Source: CALCLY01 sp900552775 (GTDB lineage: Bacteria; Bacillota; Clostridia; UMGS1883; UMGS1540). From it: a stretch of DNA of 10,674 nucleotides. The position numbers and the translations under genes were made by a program. Where the stretch lies: assembly GCA_937966555.1 (NCBI GenBank), contig CALCLY010000038.1:1-10674 (forward strand), written 5' to 3'. Shown here piece by piece: positions 1 to 6,323 of the stretch. The notes below the pieces were generated by a model. It ran no database searches. It was not told the origin of the DNA and saw nothing but the letters and a program-made list of their open reading frames with translations. How positions within the stretch are numbered: position 1 is the stretch's first letter; each line of letters begins with the position of its first letter.

Positions 1-311
1 CGATAAAGGACGGAGAGCTGTTCGTGCGCGGGATGCACATAAGTCCCTATGAGCATGGAAACATCTTTAATAAAGACCCTTCAAGAAACAGGCGCCTGCT
101 GCTTCACAAGCGCGAAATAATGCGGCTTTTGGGAGCAGTAAAGCAGGAGGGGCTGGCGCTCGTTCCCCTGTCTATGTATTTCAAGGGCTCACTTGTTAAG
201 GTTCAATTGGGACTTTGCAGGGGTAAAAAGCTGCACGATAAGCGTGAAACGGCGGCAAAACGCGATGCCGCAAGAGCAATTGACAGAGCAATGAAGGAAC
301 AAAACAGATAA
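1..311 (+). CDS. smpB: SsrA-binding protein SmpB, C-terminal part (5' truncated by window edge)
   Basis: SmpB binds tmRNA and escorts it to stalled ribosomes in trans-translation. The frame is open from position 3 to a TAA at 309-311, giving about 102 residues of a protein usually 150-160 aa long; the start lies outside the window. Visible family features are the beta-barrel stretch 'MHISPYEHGNIFNKDPSR', the helix 'RRLLLHKREIMRLLG', the strand region 'LVPLSMYFKGSLVKVQLG', and the basic tail 'KLHDKRETAAKRD' that occupies the mRNA path in the ribosome. The tmRNA gene begins 27 bases downstream on the same strand, the natural partner and a common arrangement in Firmicutes. The ATG at 33-35 is internal and not the real start. 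Identification is very secure. Confidence 0.97.
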   Translation, partial: IKDGELFVRGMHISPYEHGNIFNKDPSRNRRLLLHKREIMRLLGAVKQEGLALVPLSMYFKGSLVKVQLGLCRGKKLHDKRETAAKRDAARAIDRAMKEQNR

Positions 312-338
312 TACCGCAGCTTTGCGTATTATATATTC

Positions 339-685
339 GGGGGCGTAAAGGTTTCGACAGGGATCTTGAAGTATCGGAAGCGAGCAGCGGTGCGGAACCG
401 CTATAAAATCCGTAAAAAAAATTAACTAACAACAATAAAGTTGCTTTAGCAGCCTAATTTAGGCTGCTCATCCGACCCGAGAGTACCGCGGCTCGGCAAG
501 GGTGTCATTTCAGCGGTGAAAGTGAACAGGGAAGTGCTCCTGTCCCTGTCACGGATTCGGAGCTACCGAACACATGAGTTTGACATTTAACGCCTGTGTT
601 AGGGAATTTAAAGAAATGTCTGCGCTCGGAGATGCCGATACGGATTGATTTTTGGACATGGGTTCGACTCCCATCGCCTCCACCA
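339..685 (+). ncRNA. ssrA: Transfer-messenger RNA (tmRNA), complete
   Basis: tmRNA rescues stalled ribosomes and adds a degradation tag. The 5' end GGGGGCG (339-345) pairs over 7 bp with CGCCTCC (675-681), followed by discriminator A and an encoded CCA (683-685). The third acceptor pair is G-U (G341/T679), the alanine identity element for AlaRS. The T-arm ATGGG-TTCGACT-CCCAT ends at 674, and the usual 5' core 'AAAGGTTTCGACAGGG' follows the acceptor strand. The tag frame ends GTT GCT TTA GCA GCC TAA (440-457), encoding VALAA-stop, and is immediately followed by a hairpin (AGCAGCCTAA-TTTAGGCTGCT). Upstream in frame the codons are ACT AAC AAC AAT AAA, so the tag is probably A+TNNNKVALAA. No GCN resume codon is seen. 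The 347-nt length is normal. Confidence 0.96.
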
Positions 686-695
686 AAGTCAAATT

Positions 696-737
696 ATCCG
701 AACATTGTCATCAACGGTGACGCGTTCGGATTTTTGA
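696..737 (+). terminator. Intrinsic terminator of ssrA
   Basis: ATCCGAAC (696-703) pairs perfectly with GTTCGGAT (724-731). An inner GTCA/TGAC stem extends the hairpin, and a T-rich run (TTTTTGATTTTT) follows. It lies 10 bases after the tmRNA CCA end, so it most likely ends the smpB-ssrA transcript. Confidence 0.8.
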
Positions 738-764
738 TTTTTATAAGCAATTTAACAAATGCAT

Positions 765-808
765 AAATACAATGGCAGAGAGTTTTTGCTCTCTGCCATT
801 GTATTTTT
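765..808. terminator. Perfect 18-bp hairpin, bidirectional terminator; left member of a twin pair
   Basis: Arm 765-782 is the exact reverse complement of arm 789-806, with a 6-base loop TTTTTG. The right arm runs into TTTTT, and on the opposite strand the left arm runs into a T-rich tract, so it could stop transcripts from both sides. The stop codon of the leftward ATPase gene (807-809) touches the right arm. Its core GGCAGAGAG-loop-CTCTCTGCC is repeated at 4184-4219 on the other side of the same gene. Confidence 0.85.
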
Positions 809-3800
809 AGTATCCATAATCTTTGATGATATTAATTAGTAATTCTCGGTCTTTTTCTACCTCCGCTTTCGAATAAAAACCATGCTTACAATTTAGACAT
901 TTTTGAGGCTCGGAACGATCTCGAAGTGTATCATCAAATTTGCAATTTGGATATGCTTTGACAATTTTACCGTCAACAATTTCAAAATGAAAGGCACTAT
1001 CGGGGCAGAAACCTTTATCTTCAATATACTTTTCGGCAAAAGCAAAGAATTTGATATTAGAAAGTTTTAATAATTGTTCATACACATCTTTTCTGATAAA
1101 TACTGCACCTGTTATAGGATCTTGGTAGTAAGACGCTTTATTGTTATTACAACAAATAATTTTATCACCATCGTCATTATACCAACACATTTCTTCCAAA
1201 TTCAAAGACAGGTTTAGTAAGGAGATGATTTCGGTTGGCGGTAGAACCAATCTGGTATCGTCAAACAATCCGGAATTATATGCAATATCCGGGACAGATT
1301 TACACAACCAAGGCCTATAAGTGCAGTTCTTATAATTTAGCAAGTCGCCATTATAATCGTCAATTTCGATAGTGAGATACCTTTCGTTTCCGTCATTAAT
1401 TATTGTTTCATCTGCGGAAGAACACACAAACAAGTCATACGTGTCTTTCCATTTATAATCCTCATGGGGATCACGCAGAGAAATCCTACAGGACAACAAT
1501 ACCCACTCATGACTATCGAACTCAATAGGCTGCAATATATTGAGAAGATTTTTCTTTGTTAGATCAAGATCTTTCCACCAAGCATCGTCCTTTTTTGGCG
1601 GTGATTCAATGTGTGATAATATTTTATCGCACATTTTTTCTATTTTGGGTTGGAAAATTGGCAGAGGACTTTTAATCTTTAATTCTTCTCCGTATTCAAT
1701 CGGATCATATACTTCATATCCTATGGATTCCTGATCGTTGTTATATGTGGCAAAATTATCAAGAAAATAATTGCACATTAAACTACCAAAGAAAAGGTCA
1801 ATAGAAACACATACACACTTTCTTAAAATAGATGCTGAAAACTCCGAGTCATCTTGCTTAACGCATTGCTCATACTCAAAAGGCAATCCATATTTTTCGA
1901 AGGTGTTCCGAAATATAACCTCTAATGATGAAAGAATACATATATTATTAAGACAATTGCCGCCGTATGAAACAGAATATTTTTTTGCAATGTCGTCTTC
2001 GAAATGCATATGTCCGTTACAAATCCCAGTTTTAACACATGCGAAGTCTTTTGATAACTGCGCATTTAATTCTATAATCTCATTTTTTGGTACCGATAGA
2101 AATTTTTTATTTAACTGAAAACTATCAATGCTCCAAAAACGGAAAGGAAATAAATCTTTCTCCATAAGATCAACTCTATGAAGAATGCTTTTAAAATCCT
2201 CGGTAATCTCCGCTTTATCAGAAAGATATAAACTCTTCTTGTGAAGATTTATATAATCATAAGGTTTTCCAAAATAAGCAGACATGCGCTTTATACTTTT
2301 CGCAAGAACAAAATCACATTCTTTTAAAAGGTCTTCAAAGAAAGCTTTAACATCTTCGTTTTCTTCAAAACAAGACAGCACAAATATTAATGCATCTCTT
2401 ATATAATCATCTTCTATGCCACCATATATATCAATAGTCTTTTTGATTAAAAATGCATTTCTTTGAATTGTTTCAAATAAAATTTTAATTGCCAAATTTC
2501 TAATATCGGAGTTGCATGCTGCGGAACACCATATAGCAGTATAGAAATTTTCTGTTGCTCTGTCCAGAGTGCATTGACATTTGCAAGTGAAATAAAGGAT
2601 ATTTTTTAATCTGCCTTTTAAATTACCAAGAAAATGTTTACCCGAAAGCCGCTTGGATAATTCCTGAGTCTGCTTTTGTGCATCTTTAAGATAATAATCA
2701 GTTAAGTAGTTAGTACAGTTAAAAGGTTTATTTGGATACCCAGCAAAATCAATTAACAACTCTTCGGGCTTTCCTGGTGAAAAACAATTAGAAAAAACAA
2801 AGATATCTTCGGGCTTAAAATGGATTTTTAGAAGAGTATTGTAATTAAAATCACTAATAAGTTTGGTTTGTTCAAGAATATATTTTATTGTGGCATAGTC
2901 CGGATAAAACTTATCGAATAACATTAGAATGATGGTATCGGCACTTAAACTATAAAACTCATCTGTCTTTTGCATTATAATTTGTGCGCATTCTTCTTTG
3001 CTTTTACCCGATATTTCTACCCACATATATCTTACAATTAAGTAGTCTGCCAAAGATTCAATAACAAATGAAAATCTATCGCTACCATATTTGTTAACAA
3101 AACCATTCTGTTCCATAACAGAAATATAGTGCAAAGGATCATCAATAATCGTATCAAGTTCCGCGGCAGAAAAGTTTTTCTTGTTATTTTCATACAAGAG
3201 GCGTGCAACTTTTTTCGTGTTTTCCCATGTCGGCTTATCAAGACTCTTTTTAATGAACTGCTCATAAATATAAGTGAATCGAGATACGTTATTTTTATTT
3301 AAATCTTGCTTGCCATCTAAAATACAAGGCAATTTGCTCAACAAGAACGGGTTATTTGAATATAGAACATCCAAATACTCATTGATATCGGTAATAGGTA
3401 TCCTTTGTAACCACTCAACCACAGATTCAAACGATACACCTTCAAATTCGTAGATACTTTTAACAACCTGACGACATTCTTCAATCATAGACTCGTCCAT
3501 CGTATGTGTCCGGTATGTAATGATTATTCGCAAGCCCTTGGTATCTTTTATTTTCTTTAATTCATTTATTAGCTCGAGCTGACTCTGTTCGTCGATCTCA
3601 TTAATAGCATCAAAGATAAAAACAAATTCTTCTGTTTTGGCGATGGCTGAGATTTCATTAAAATCAATTTCACTTATGGTCGGACAAAATTTTCCGTATA
3701 AACACAAGTGCTTTTTTTCTATAGTTTTGAATTCTTCTTCAAGGCATTTGATAAAATAACTTTTGCCTATCCCACCTTCACCAGATATTAAGCATCCTTT

Positions 3801-4124
3801 ATGAAGTCTGATAGTCTCCTCCACTCTGGGAATAAACACACCGGACCAGTAGGGCTCTATTTTTCTTATTTCATCTATAATCTTTTCTATTTCAGAAATA
3901 AAAGCAATAGGCTCTGAATCGTAAAAAGAATAACTGCTATATTTTTTGGTGAGTGAATGAAACAAACCTGTTATTGCCGAATTGCTTGAGGTATTCCTAA
4001 GTCGAGGAAGACTTCCCTTTAGATAATCCATAAAAGTTGTATCTTCCCATTCAAAATGTTCGGGATTGTTACATAATGTATCCATCTTTTGTTTGTGAAT
4101 TAAATTTAACTCTATATAATTCAT
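807..4124 (-). CDS. Large P-loop (STAND/NACHT-like) ATPase, probable defence cargo
   Basis: A 1105-residue protein. ATG at 4122-4124 is chosen over the ORF's first possible start at 4139 because GGGGAG (minus strand, 4130-4135) lies 5 bases upstream of it. The sequence shows an N-terminal helical region (1-110), Walker A GEGGIGKS (115-122), Walker B FVFIFDAINEID (167-178) and a sensor-like strand RIIITYRTH (199-207), then a helical NTPase tail and about 700 residues of divergent sequence. The C-terminus has clustered cysteines (PNCKF, then QKCLNCKHG), possibly a zinc-binding knuckle. The layout resembles bacterial STAND NTPases, many of which are antiphage sensors with a C-terminal ligand-sensing region. 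No nuclease or TIR effector motif was recognised, so the defence role is inferred from architecture and position as element cargo. It is AT-rich and stands alone between two twin hairpins. The P-loop assignment is firm; the family name is tentative. Confidence 0.8.
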   Translation of the reverse strand: MNYIELNLIHKQKMDTLCNNPEHFEWEDTTFMDYLKGSLPRLRNTSSNSAITGLFHSLTKKYSSYSFYDSEPIAFISEIEKIIDEIRKIEPYWSGVFIPRVEETIRLHKGCLISGEGGIGKSYFIKCLEEEFKTIEKKHLCLYGKFCPTISEIDFNEISAIAKTEEFVFIFDAINEIDEQSQLELINELKKIKDTKGLRIIITYRTHTMDESMIEECRQVVKSIYEFEGVSFESVVEWLQRIPITDINEYLDVLYSNNPFLLSKLPCILDGKQDLNKNNVSRFTYIYEQFIKKSLDKPTWENTKKVARLLYENNKKNFSAAELDTIIDDPLHYISVMEQNGFVNKYGSDRFSFVIESLADYLIVRYMWVEISGKSKEECAQIIMQKTDEFYSLSADTIILMLFDKFYPDYATIKYILEQTKLISDFNYNTLLKIHFKPEDIFVFSNCFSPGKPEELLIDFAGYPNKPFNCTNYLTDYYLKDAQKQTQELSKRLSGKHFLGNLKGRLKNILYFTCKCQCTLDRATENFYTAIWCSAACNSDIRNLAIKILFETIQRNAFLIKKTIDIYGGIEDDYIRDALIFVLSCFEENEDVKAFFEDLLKECDFVLAKSIKRMSAYFGKPYDYINLHKKSLYLSDKAEITEDFKSILHRVDLMEKDLFPFRFWSIDSFQLNKKFLSVPKNEIIELNAQLSKDFACVKTGICNGHMHFEDDIAKKYSVSYGGNCLNNICILSSLEVIFRNTFEKYGLPFEYEQCVKQDDSEFSASILRKCVCVSIDLFFGSLMCNYFLDNFATYNNDQESIGYEVYDPIEYGEELKIKSPLPIFQPKIEKMCDKILSHIESPPKKDDAWWKDLDLTKKNLLNILQPIEFDSHEWVLLSCRISLRDPHEDYKWKDTYDLFVCSSADETIINDGNERYLTIEIDDYNGDLLNYKNCTYRPWLCKSVPDIAYNSGLFDDTRLVLPPTEIISLLNLSLNLEEMCWYNDDGDKIICCNNNKASYYQDPITGAVFIRKDVYEQLLKLSNIKFFAFAEKYIEDKGFCPDSAFHFEIVDGKIVKAYPNCKFDDTLRDRSEPQKCLNCKHGFYSKAEVEKDRELLINIIKDYGY

Positions 4125-4159
4125 AGTTACTCCCCACAATAACAGAAATTACTACATTT

Positions 4160-4188
4160 ATTTTACATCAAAAATCGAATAAACACAA
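4160..4188 (-). promoter_or_regulatory. Candidate sigma-A promoter of the ATPase gene
   Basis: On the minus strand TTGTGT (4183-4188) is followed after exactly 17 bases by TAAAAT (4160-4165), about 36 bases before the ATG. The -35 hexamer overlaps the outer end of the hairpin at 4184-4219, so terminator and promoter share bases. Confidence 0.5.
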
Positions 4189-4219
4189 GGGCAGAGAGTT
4201 TTCGCTCTCTGCCCTTGTG
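4184..4219 (-). terminator. Perfect 15-bp hairpin, terminator of the mob operon; right member of the twin pair
   Basis: CACAAGGGCAGAGAG (4184-4198) is the exact reverse complement of 4205-4219, loop TTTTCG. On the minus strand it is followed by a T-rich tract (TTTATTCGATTTTTG), so it should end the leftward mobilization transcript, whose last ORF stops at 4226. It nearly duplicates the hairpin at 765-806. Confidence 0.75.
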
Positions 4220-4225
4220 CGCGTT

Positions 4226-4396
4226 TTAAGCCGTTTTATCGGCGGTCTGTGCCTTTAACGCGGCTTGCTCGGCCTTCCACTCCTCATATTCCTTTCGTCC
4301 TTGTTCGCTCTCAAAGAAGGCTTGGATTTGCGGAAGGAAGTGCCGTGCGAGGATTTCCAATTCGTGTTTTGGAATATTACTTCTGTTTGCTGCCAT
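4226..4396 (-). CDS. Small conserved-looking mobile-element protein (56 aa)
   Basis: The ORF runs from ATG at 4394-4396 to TAA at 4226-4228. The product begins MAANRSNIPKHELEILARHF, continues LPQIQAFFESEQGRKEYEEW and ends with a charged helix rich in K, E, Q and A. It is soluble and predicted all-helical. Short proteins with an 'IP-HE-E-LAR-LLP-IQ-FFESEEG--E-EEW' pattern are, from memory, common next to relaxases in clostridial mobilizable elements, but no function is known to me. There is no clear ribosome site at this ATG. A strong AAAGGAGG lies further upstream (about 4438-4445), just behind the relaxase stop, so translation may depend on coupling or on a frame damaged by mutation. It is the last gene before the hairpin. 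Confidence 0.65.
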   Translation of the reverse strand: MAANRSNIPKHELEILARHFLPQIQAFFESEQGRKEYEEWKAEQAALKAQTADKTA

Positions 4397-4442
4397 AAGG
4401 CAACACGGCTTTTATTTCATCTGTTGTCGGGTCATTCCTCCT

Positions 4443-5795
4443 TTACATATTCATTCGCATACCGCCGTCATCATGGCTGTCTTGAATTTGTTTTCTCTTT
4501 TGCCCCCGTTTGCGTTCACGGGCAACTTTAGGCTTTTGTTTATCATTATTGTCCATTTCTCCTATCATCGCAATATCAGCTGCAAGATATAAAGCATCGA
4601 CGGTAATATTGCCCCAACCGCCGCCCATTTCAGCTTGAGCTTCCACGGCGTCAAATCCTTGGCCTTCAGCTCGTTCATCATTCGGCATATTTCCGTGTGC
4701 ATCTGCTCTTTCAAGGAGTCCGTCTGCCACGATAATTTGTCCTTGGTTGAATACTCTATCGAGTCCATCTTGTCTGTTGCCGCCTTGCGCATTTCCGTTA
4801 AGCACGGCCTTAACGTCTGTACGATCAGATTGTTCAAATCCTGATGCGTCGGAAGTTCGGATATCAAATCCGTGTTTCTTACAATGCTGTTCCCAACTGT
4901 CGAAAAGTATTCCGCTATTTTGTTGTACTGTTCCAATGTCAGAAGCAGATACTGAGGCTGTATCGGTTCGGTTAATGCCGTTACCGTTTCCTCGGTTATC
5001 TGGTCTATTGGATTGTTGTTCTTTAGTTTGGTAATATCCATAAGCAAATAATTCATCCATATTAGTCTTTAAATATTTGTCATCGAGCAATCGGTTATCC
5101 CGAAACCGCTGACCATCCGGTGTGGTATAGGTTATATACTTGTAACGGTCGATCCATTTCACACCGTATCCGAGCCTTTCCATTTGCTCAATAAACTGCC
5201 TTTTGTTTCGGCTTGTTGCTACCGCATAATCTATTGCATTTGTCAGCTTCAGCTTTTTACTGTTACCGCGCAAAGCGGTACGGTATTCACGCTGGTTGAT
5301 AGATTTCTGTTTAGGCTTCTGATATGGTGTTAATACCTCTAACCCAAACTGCTGACAGATCATATCCGACTTATGCCGTAGCGCTTCCAATCCTTTTTCA
5401 TCAATTTGGATCTTATATCCCGTTTCACAGTTTACCGAGTTGACGACGAAATGATTATGCCAGTGATCGCGGTCAATGTGTGTTGCCACGACCACTTCAA
5501 ACCCATCAAACAGCTTTGCTGTTTCCAAACCTATGCGGTGTATCTGTTCGGGTGTAGCATTGCAATCTGGTTTAAAGGATTGCACATACTGTTTGAAAAA
5601 CACACCCTTTGCTTTACCGTATTGATGCTTGGTAGCCATAAACTCCTGATATGCCGATTCGGGAACGCAGTGCAGACCGCTTACAAGCTTTATTCCGTCT
5701 ATGACGGTTTTCTTGTCTTGCATAACATAATCAAGCACTCGCTTCATCGCCGTGGCGGTCTGCGTCTTTTCGGGGATCGCCGTAAAGGTTGCCAT
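4443..5795 (-). CDS. MobP-type relaxase (MobA/VirD2 family)
   Basis: This enzyme nicks oriT and pilots the strand during mobilization. It has 450 residues from the ATG at 5793-5795, chosen because GGGAGG lies 8 bases upstream and because the ATG overlaps the mobC stop as TGATG. The relaxase domain covers about residues 1-200. It contains a probable catalytic tyrosine in LDYV (Tyr23), the stretch VQSFKPDCNATPEQ, and the metal-binding motif HIDRDHWHNHFVVNS (His106, His111, His113). After about residue 250 the sequence becomes Gly/Asn/Asp/Gln-rich and looks disordered. That part coincides with a second ORF in another frame (4565-5041), which probably explains its odd composition. It ends in a basic tail followed by GGMRMNM. 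It sits in an operon with mobC and acts on the oriT-like region upstream. Family assignment is secure; the relaxase needs a helper conjugation apparatus, none of which is in the window. Confidence 0.93.
   Translation of the reverse strand: MATFTAIPEKTQTATAMKRVLDYVMQDKKTVIDGIKLVSGLHCVPESAYQEFMATKHQYGKAKGVFFKQYVQSFKPDCNATPEQIHRIGLETAKLFDGFEVVVATHIDRDHWHNHFVVNSVNCETGYKIQIDEKGLEALRHKSDMICQQFGLEVLTPYQKPKQKSINQREYRTALRGNSKKLKLTNAIDYAVATSRNKRQFIEQMERLGYGVKWIDRYKYITYTTPDGQRFRDNRLLDDKYLKTNMDELFAYGYYQTKEQQSNRPDNRGNGNGINRTDTASVSASDIGTVQQNSGILFDSWEQHCKKHGFDIRTSDASGFEQSDRTDVKAVLNGNAQGGNRQDGLDRVFNQGQIIVADGLLERADAHGNMPNDERAEGQGFDAVEAQAEMGGGWGNITVDALYLAADIAMIGEMDNNDKQKPKVARERKRGQKRKQIQDSHDDGGMRMNM
4565..5041 (-). 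CDS. ORF nested out of frame in the relaxase gene: coiled coil plus C-terminal membrane segment
   Basis: This 158-residue ORF lies wholly inside the relaxase 3' half in a different frame, opposite relaxase residues about 252-410. Possible starts are ATG 5039-5041 (used here) or 5054-5056, five codons earlier; neither has a strong ribosome site. The composition is that of a real protein. It has a leucine-rich N-terminal part (QPQYLLLTLEQYNKIAEYF), a long amphipathic helical stretch (about 60-130, including LKEQMHTEICRMMNELKAKD), then a single hydrophobic segment at 139-157 (WAAVGAILPSMLYILQLIL) ending in Arg. The relaxase frame over the same bases is low-complexity, suggesting this frame is the constrained one. 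Known parallels are mbeB and mbeD inside ColE1 mbeA, and mobB inside RSF1010/R1162 mobA, whose product is membrane-associated and aids transfer. A mobilization accessory role is inferred, not shown. Confidence 0.6.
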   Translation of the reverse strand: MDITKLKNNNPIDQITEETVTALTEPIQPQYLLLTLEQYNKIAEYFSTVGNSIVRNTDLISELPTHQDLNNLIVQTLRPCLTEMRKAATDKMDSIEYSTKDKLSWQTDSLKEQMHTEICRMMNELKAKDLTPWKLKLKWAAVGAILPSMLYILQLILR

Positions 5796-6088
5796 CAGCC
5801 ACACCTCCCGACCATCTCGTTAAGTGTAGCCAGCACCTCGGCATATTGCTGTTTTAACTCCTGCAAATCGGGACATACAATCTTGCCCATATTGCAGAGC
5901 GTTGTTAGCTGATTGATATTTCTGCCGATGGCTTTCTGTTCTTTCAACACATCCGAAAGACCGTTTATAACAGTTATTGGTTTATTAAGCGCCGCTGCAG
6001 TTACAAACTCGGTGAAGTTCATATTCGCTTTTTCTGCTTTATTTTTGATTGCCGTATAATCGTTCTCACGAAAACGCATAGCAACCAT
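5795..6088 (-). CDS. mobC: MobC-like ribbon-helix-helix relaxosome protein
   Basis: MobC-type proteins bind oriT beside the nick site and help the relaxase open the strand. The 97 residues show a short N-terminal strand (MVAMRF), then RENDYTAIKNKAEKANMNFT and EFVTAAAL, the usual ribbon-helix-helix layout. The family signature GRNINQLTT (55-63) follows, and a C-terminal helix. The stop TGA (5795-5797) shares its A with the relaxase ATG, implying translational coupling. The ATG at 6086-6088 has no ribosome site at normal distance. The frame stays open upstream, with a GAGAGG about 20 bases away, to an in-frame TAA, but offers only a CTG as an alternative start, so the N-terminus is uncertain. 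It is the first main gene of the leftward mob operon. Confidence 0.85.
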   Translation of the reverse strand: MVAMRFRENDYTAIKNKAEKANMNFTEFVTAAALNKPITVINGLSDVLKEQKAIGRNINQLTTLCNMGKIVCPDLQELKQQYAEVLATLNEMVGRCG

Positions 6089-6135
6089 TTTTGTCTTGTT
6101 GGTTTTAGTTAGCCTCTCTTTCTGCAGAAACCGTA

Positions 6136-6285
6136 CTACCGCCGTTTATTCCCCGCTATCGTGTTATTGGGGGTTCGGGGTTCACCCCGACAAGCTGTTT
6201 GTATTGCGGCGGCCGGGAGCCTGCCGTATATACAAACAATATGCTTGCCTATCCCTTCGGGATAGATAGTATATGGCTGATCCAT
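6136..6285 (-). CDS. Small ORF (49 aa) laid over the oriT-like region
   Basis: ATG at 6283-6285 is preceded on the minus strand by AAAGGAG (6298-6304) at about 12 bases. The frame reads MDQPYTIYPEGIGKHIVCIY, continues GRLPAAAIQTACRGEPRTPN and ends NTIAGNKRR before TAG (6136-6138). The first half looks like a folded small protein; the second half is encoded by the oriT-like inverted repeats and may be passive. I do not recognise the family. It precedes mobC in the same direction with a gap of about 47 bases. It could be a real leader gene or a chance frame over structured DNA; the good ribosome site and start favour the first. Confidence 0.45.
   Translation of the reverse strand: MDQPYTIYPEGIGKHIVCIYGRLPAAAIQTACRGEPRTPNNTIAGNKRR
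6175..6265. other. oriT-like inverted-repeat region
   Basis: Three inverted repeats lie upstream of mobC and the relaxase. They are TCGGGG-TTCA-CCCCGA (6175-6190); a long one pairing CAAGC and GTTTGTAT (6191-6204) with ATACAAAC and GCTTG (6230-6247), with an inner CGGC/GCCG; and CTATCCC-TTC-GGGATAG (6249-6265). Dense inverted repeats directly upstream of mobC and a MobP relaxase are what an origin of transfer looks like in small mobilizable elements. The exact nick site cannot be named. Confidence 0.6.
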
Positions 6286-6298
6286 ATTTTATCGTCAA
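6268..6298 (-). promoter_or_regulatory. Candidate promoter of the mob operon
   Basis: On the minus strand TTGACG (6293-6298) precedes TATACT (6268-6273) with a 19-base spacer, slightly long. It overlaps the start of the 49-aa ORF, so a transcript from it would carry mobC but not that ORF's start; the two calls compete. Confidence 0.35.
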
Positions 6299-6323
6299 CT
6301 CCTTTCAACCGATATGTAATAAA

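Noticed and set aside
280..312. TTGACA (280-285) and GATAAT (307-312) as an ssrA promoter inside smpB
   Set aside because: The spacer is 21 bases, too long for a confident sigma-A promoter; ssrA may be co-transcribed with smpB or use a TATTAT at 327-332 that lacks a -35.
660..685. ssrA 3' end as an attachment site with a second copy in the window
   Set aside because: I looked for the T-arm and acceptor sequence elsewhere and found no convincing repeat.
1771..2118. 115-codon rightward frame inside the ATPase gene
   Set aside because: Shadow of the well-supported leftward ATPase gene; no ribosome site and no domain.
765..4219. CRISPR array or transposon ends formed by the twin hairpins
   Set aside because: Only two copies, each self-complementary and adjoining T-rich tracts at gene ends; they fit terminators, and no transposase or target duplication is seen.
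4747..5034. 95-codon rightward frame opposite the relaxase tail
   Set aside because: Ser/Pro/Cys-rich product typical of antisense frames, no ribosome site; the leftward nested ORF in the same place is much more protein-like.
5406..5912. 168-codon rightward frame opposite the relaxase and mobC
   Set aside because: Antisense shadow of strongly conserved relaxase motif regions; no start context.
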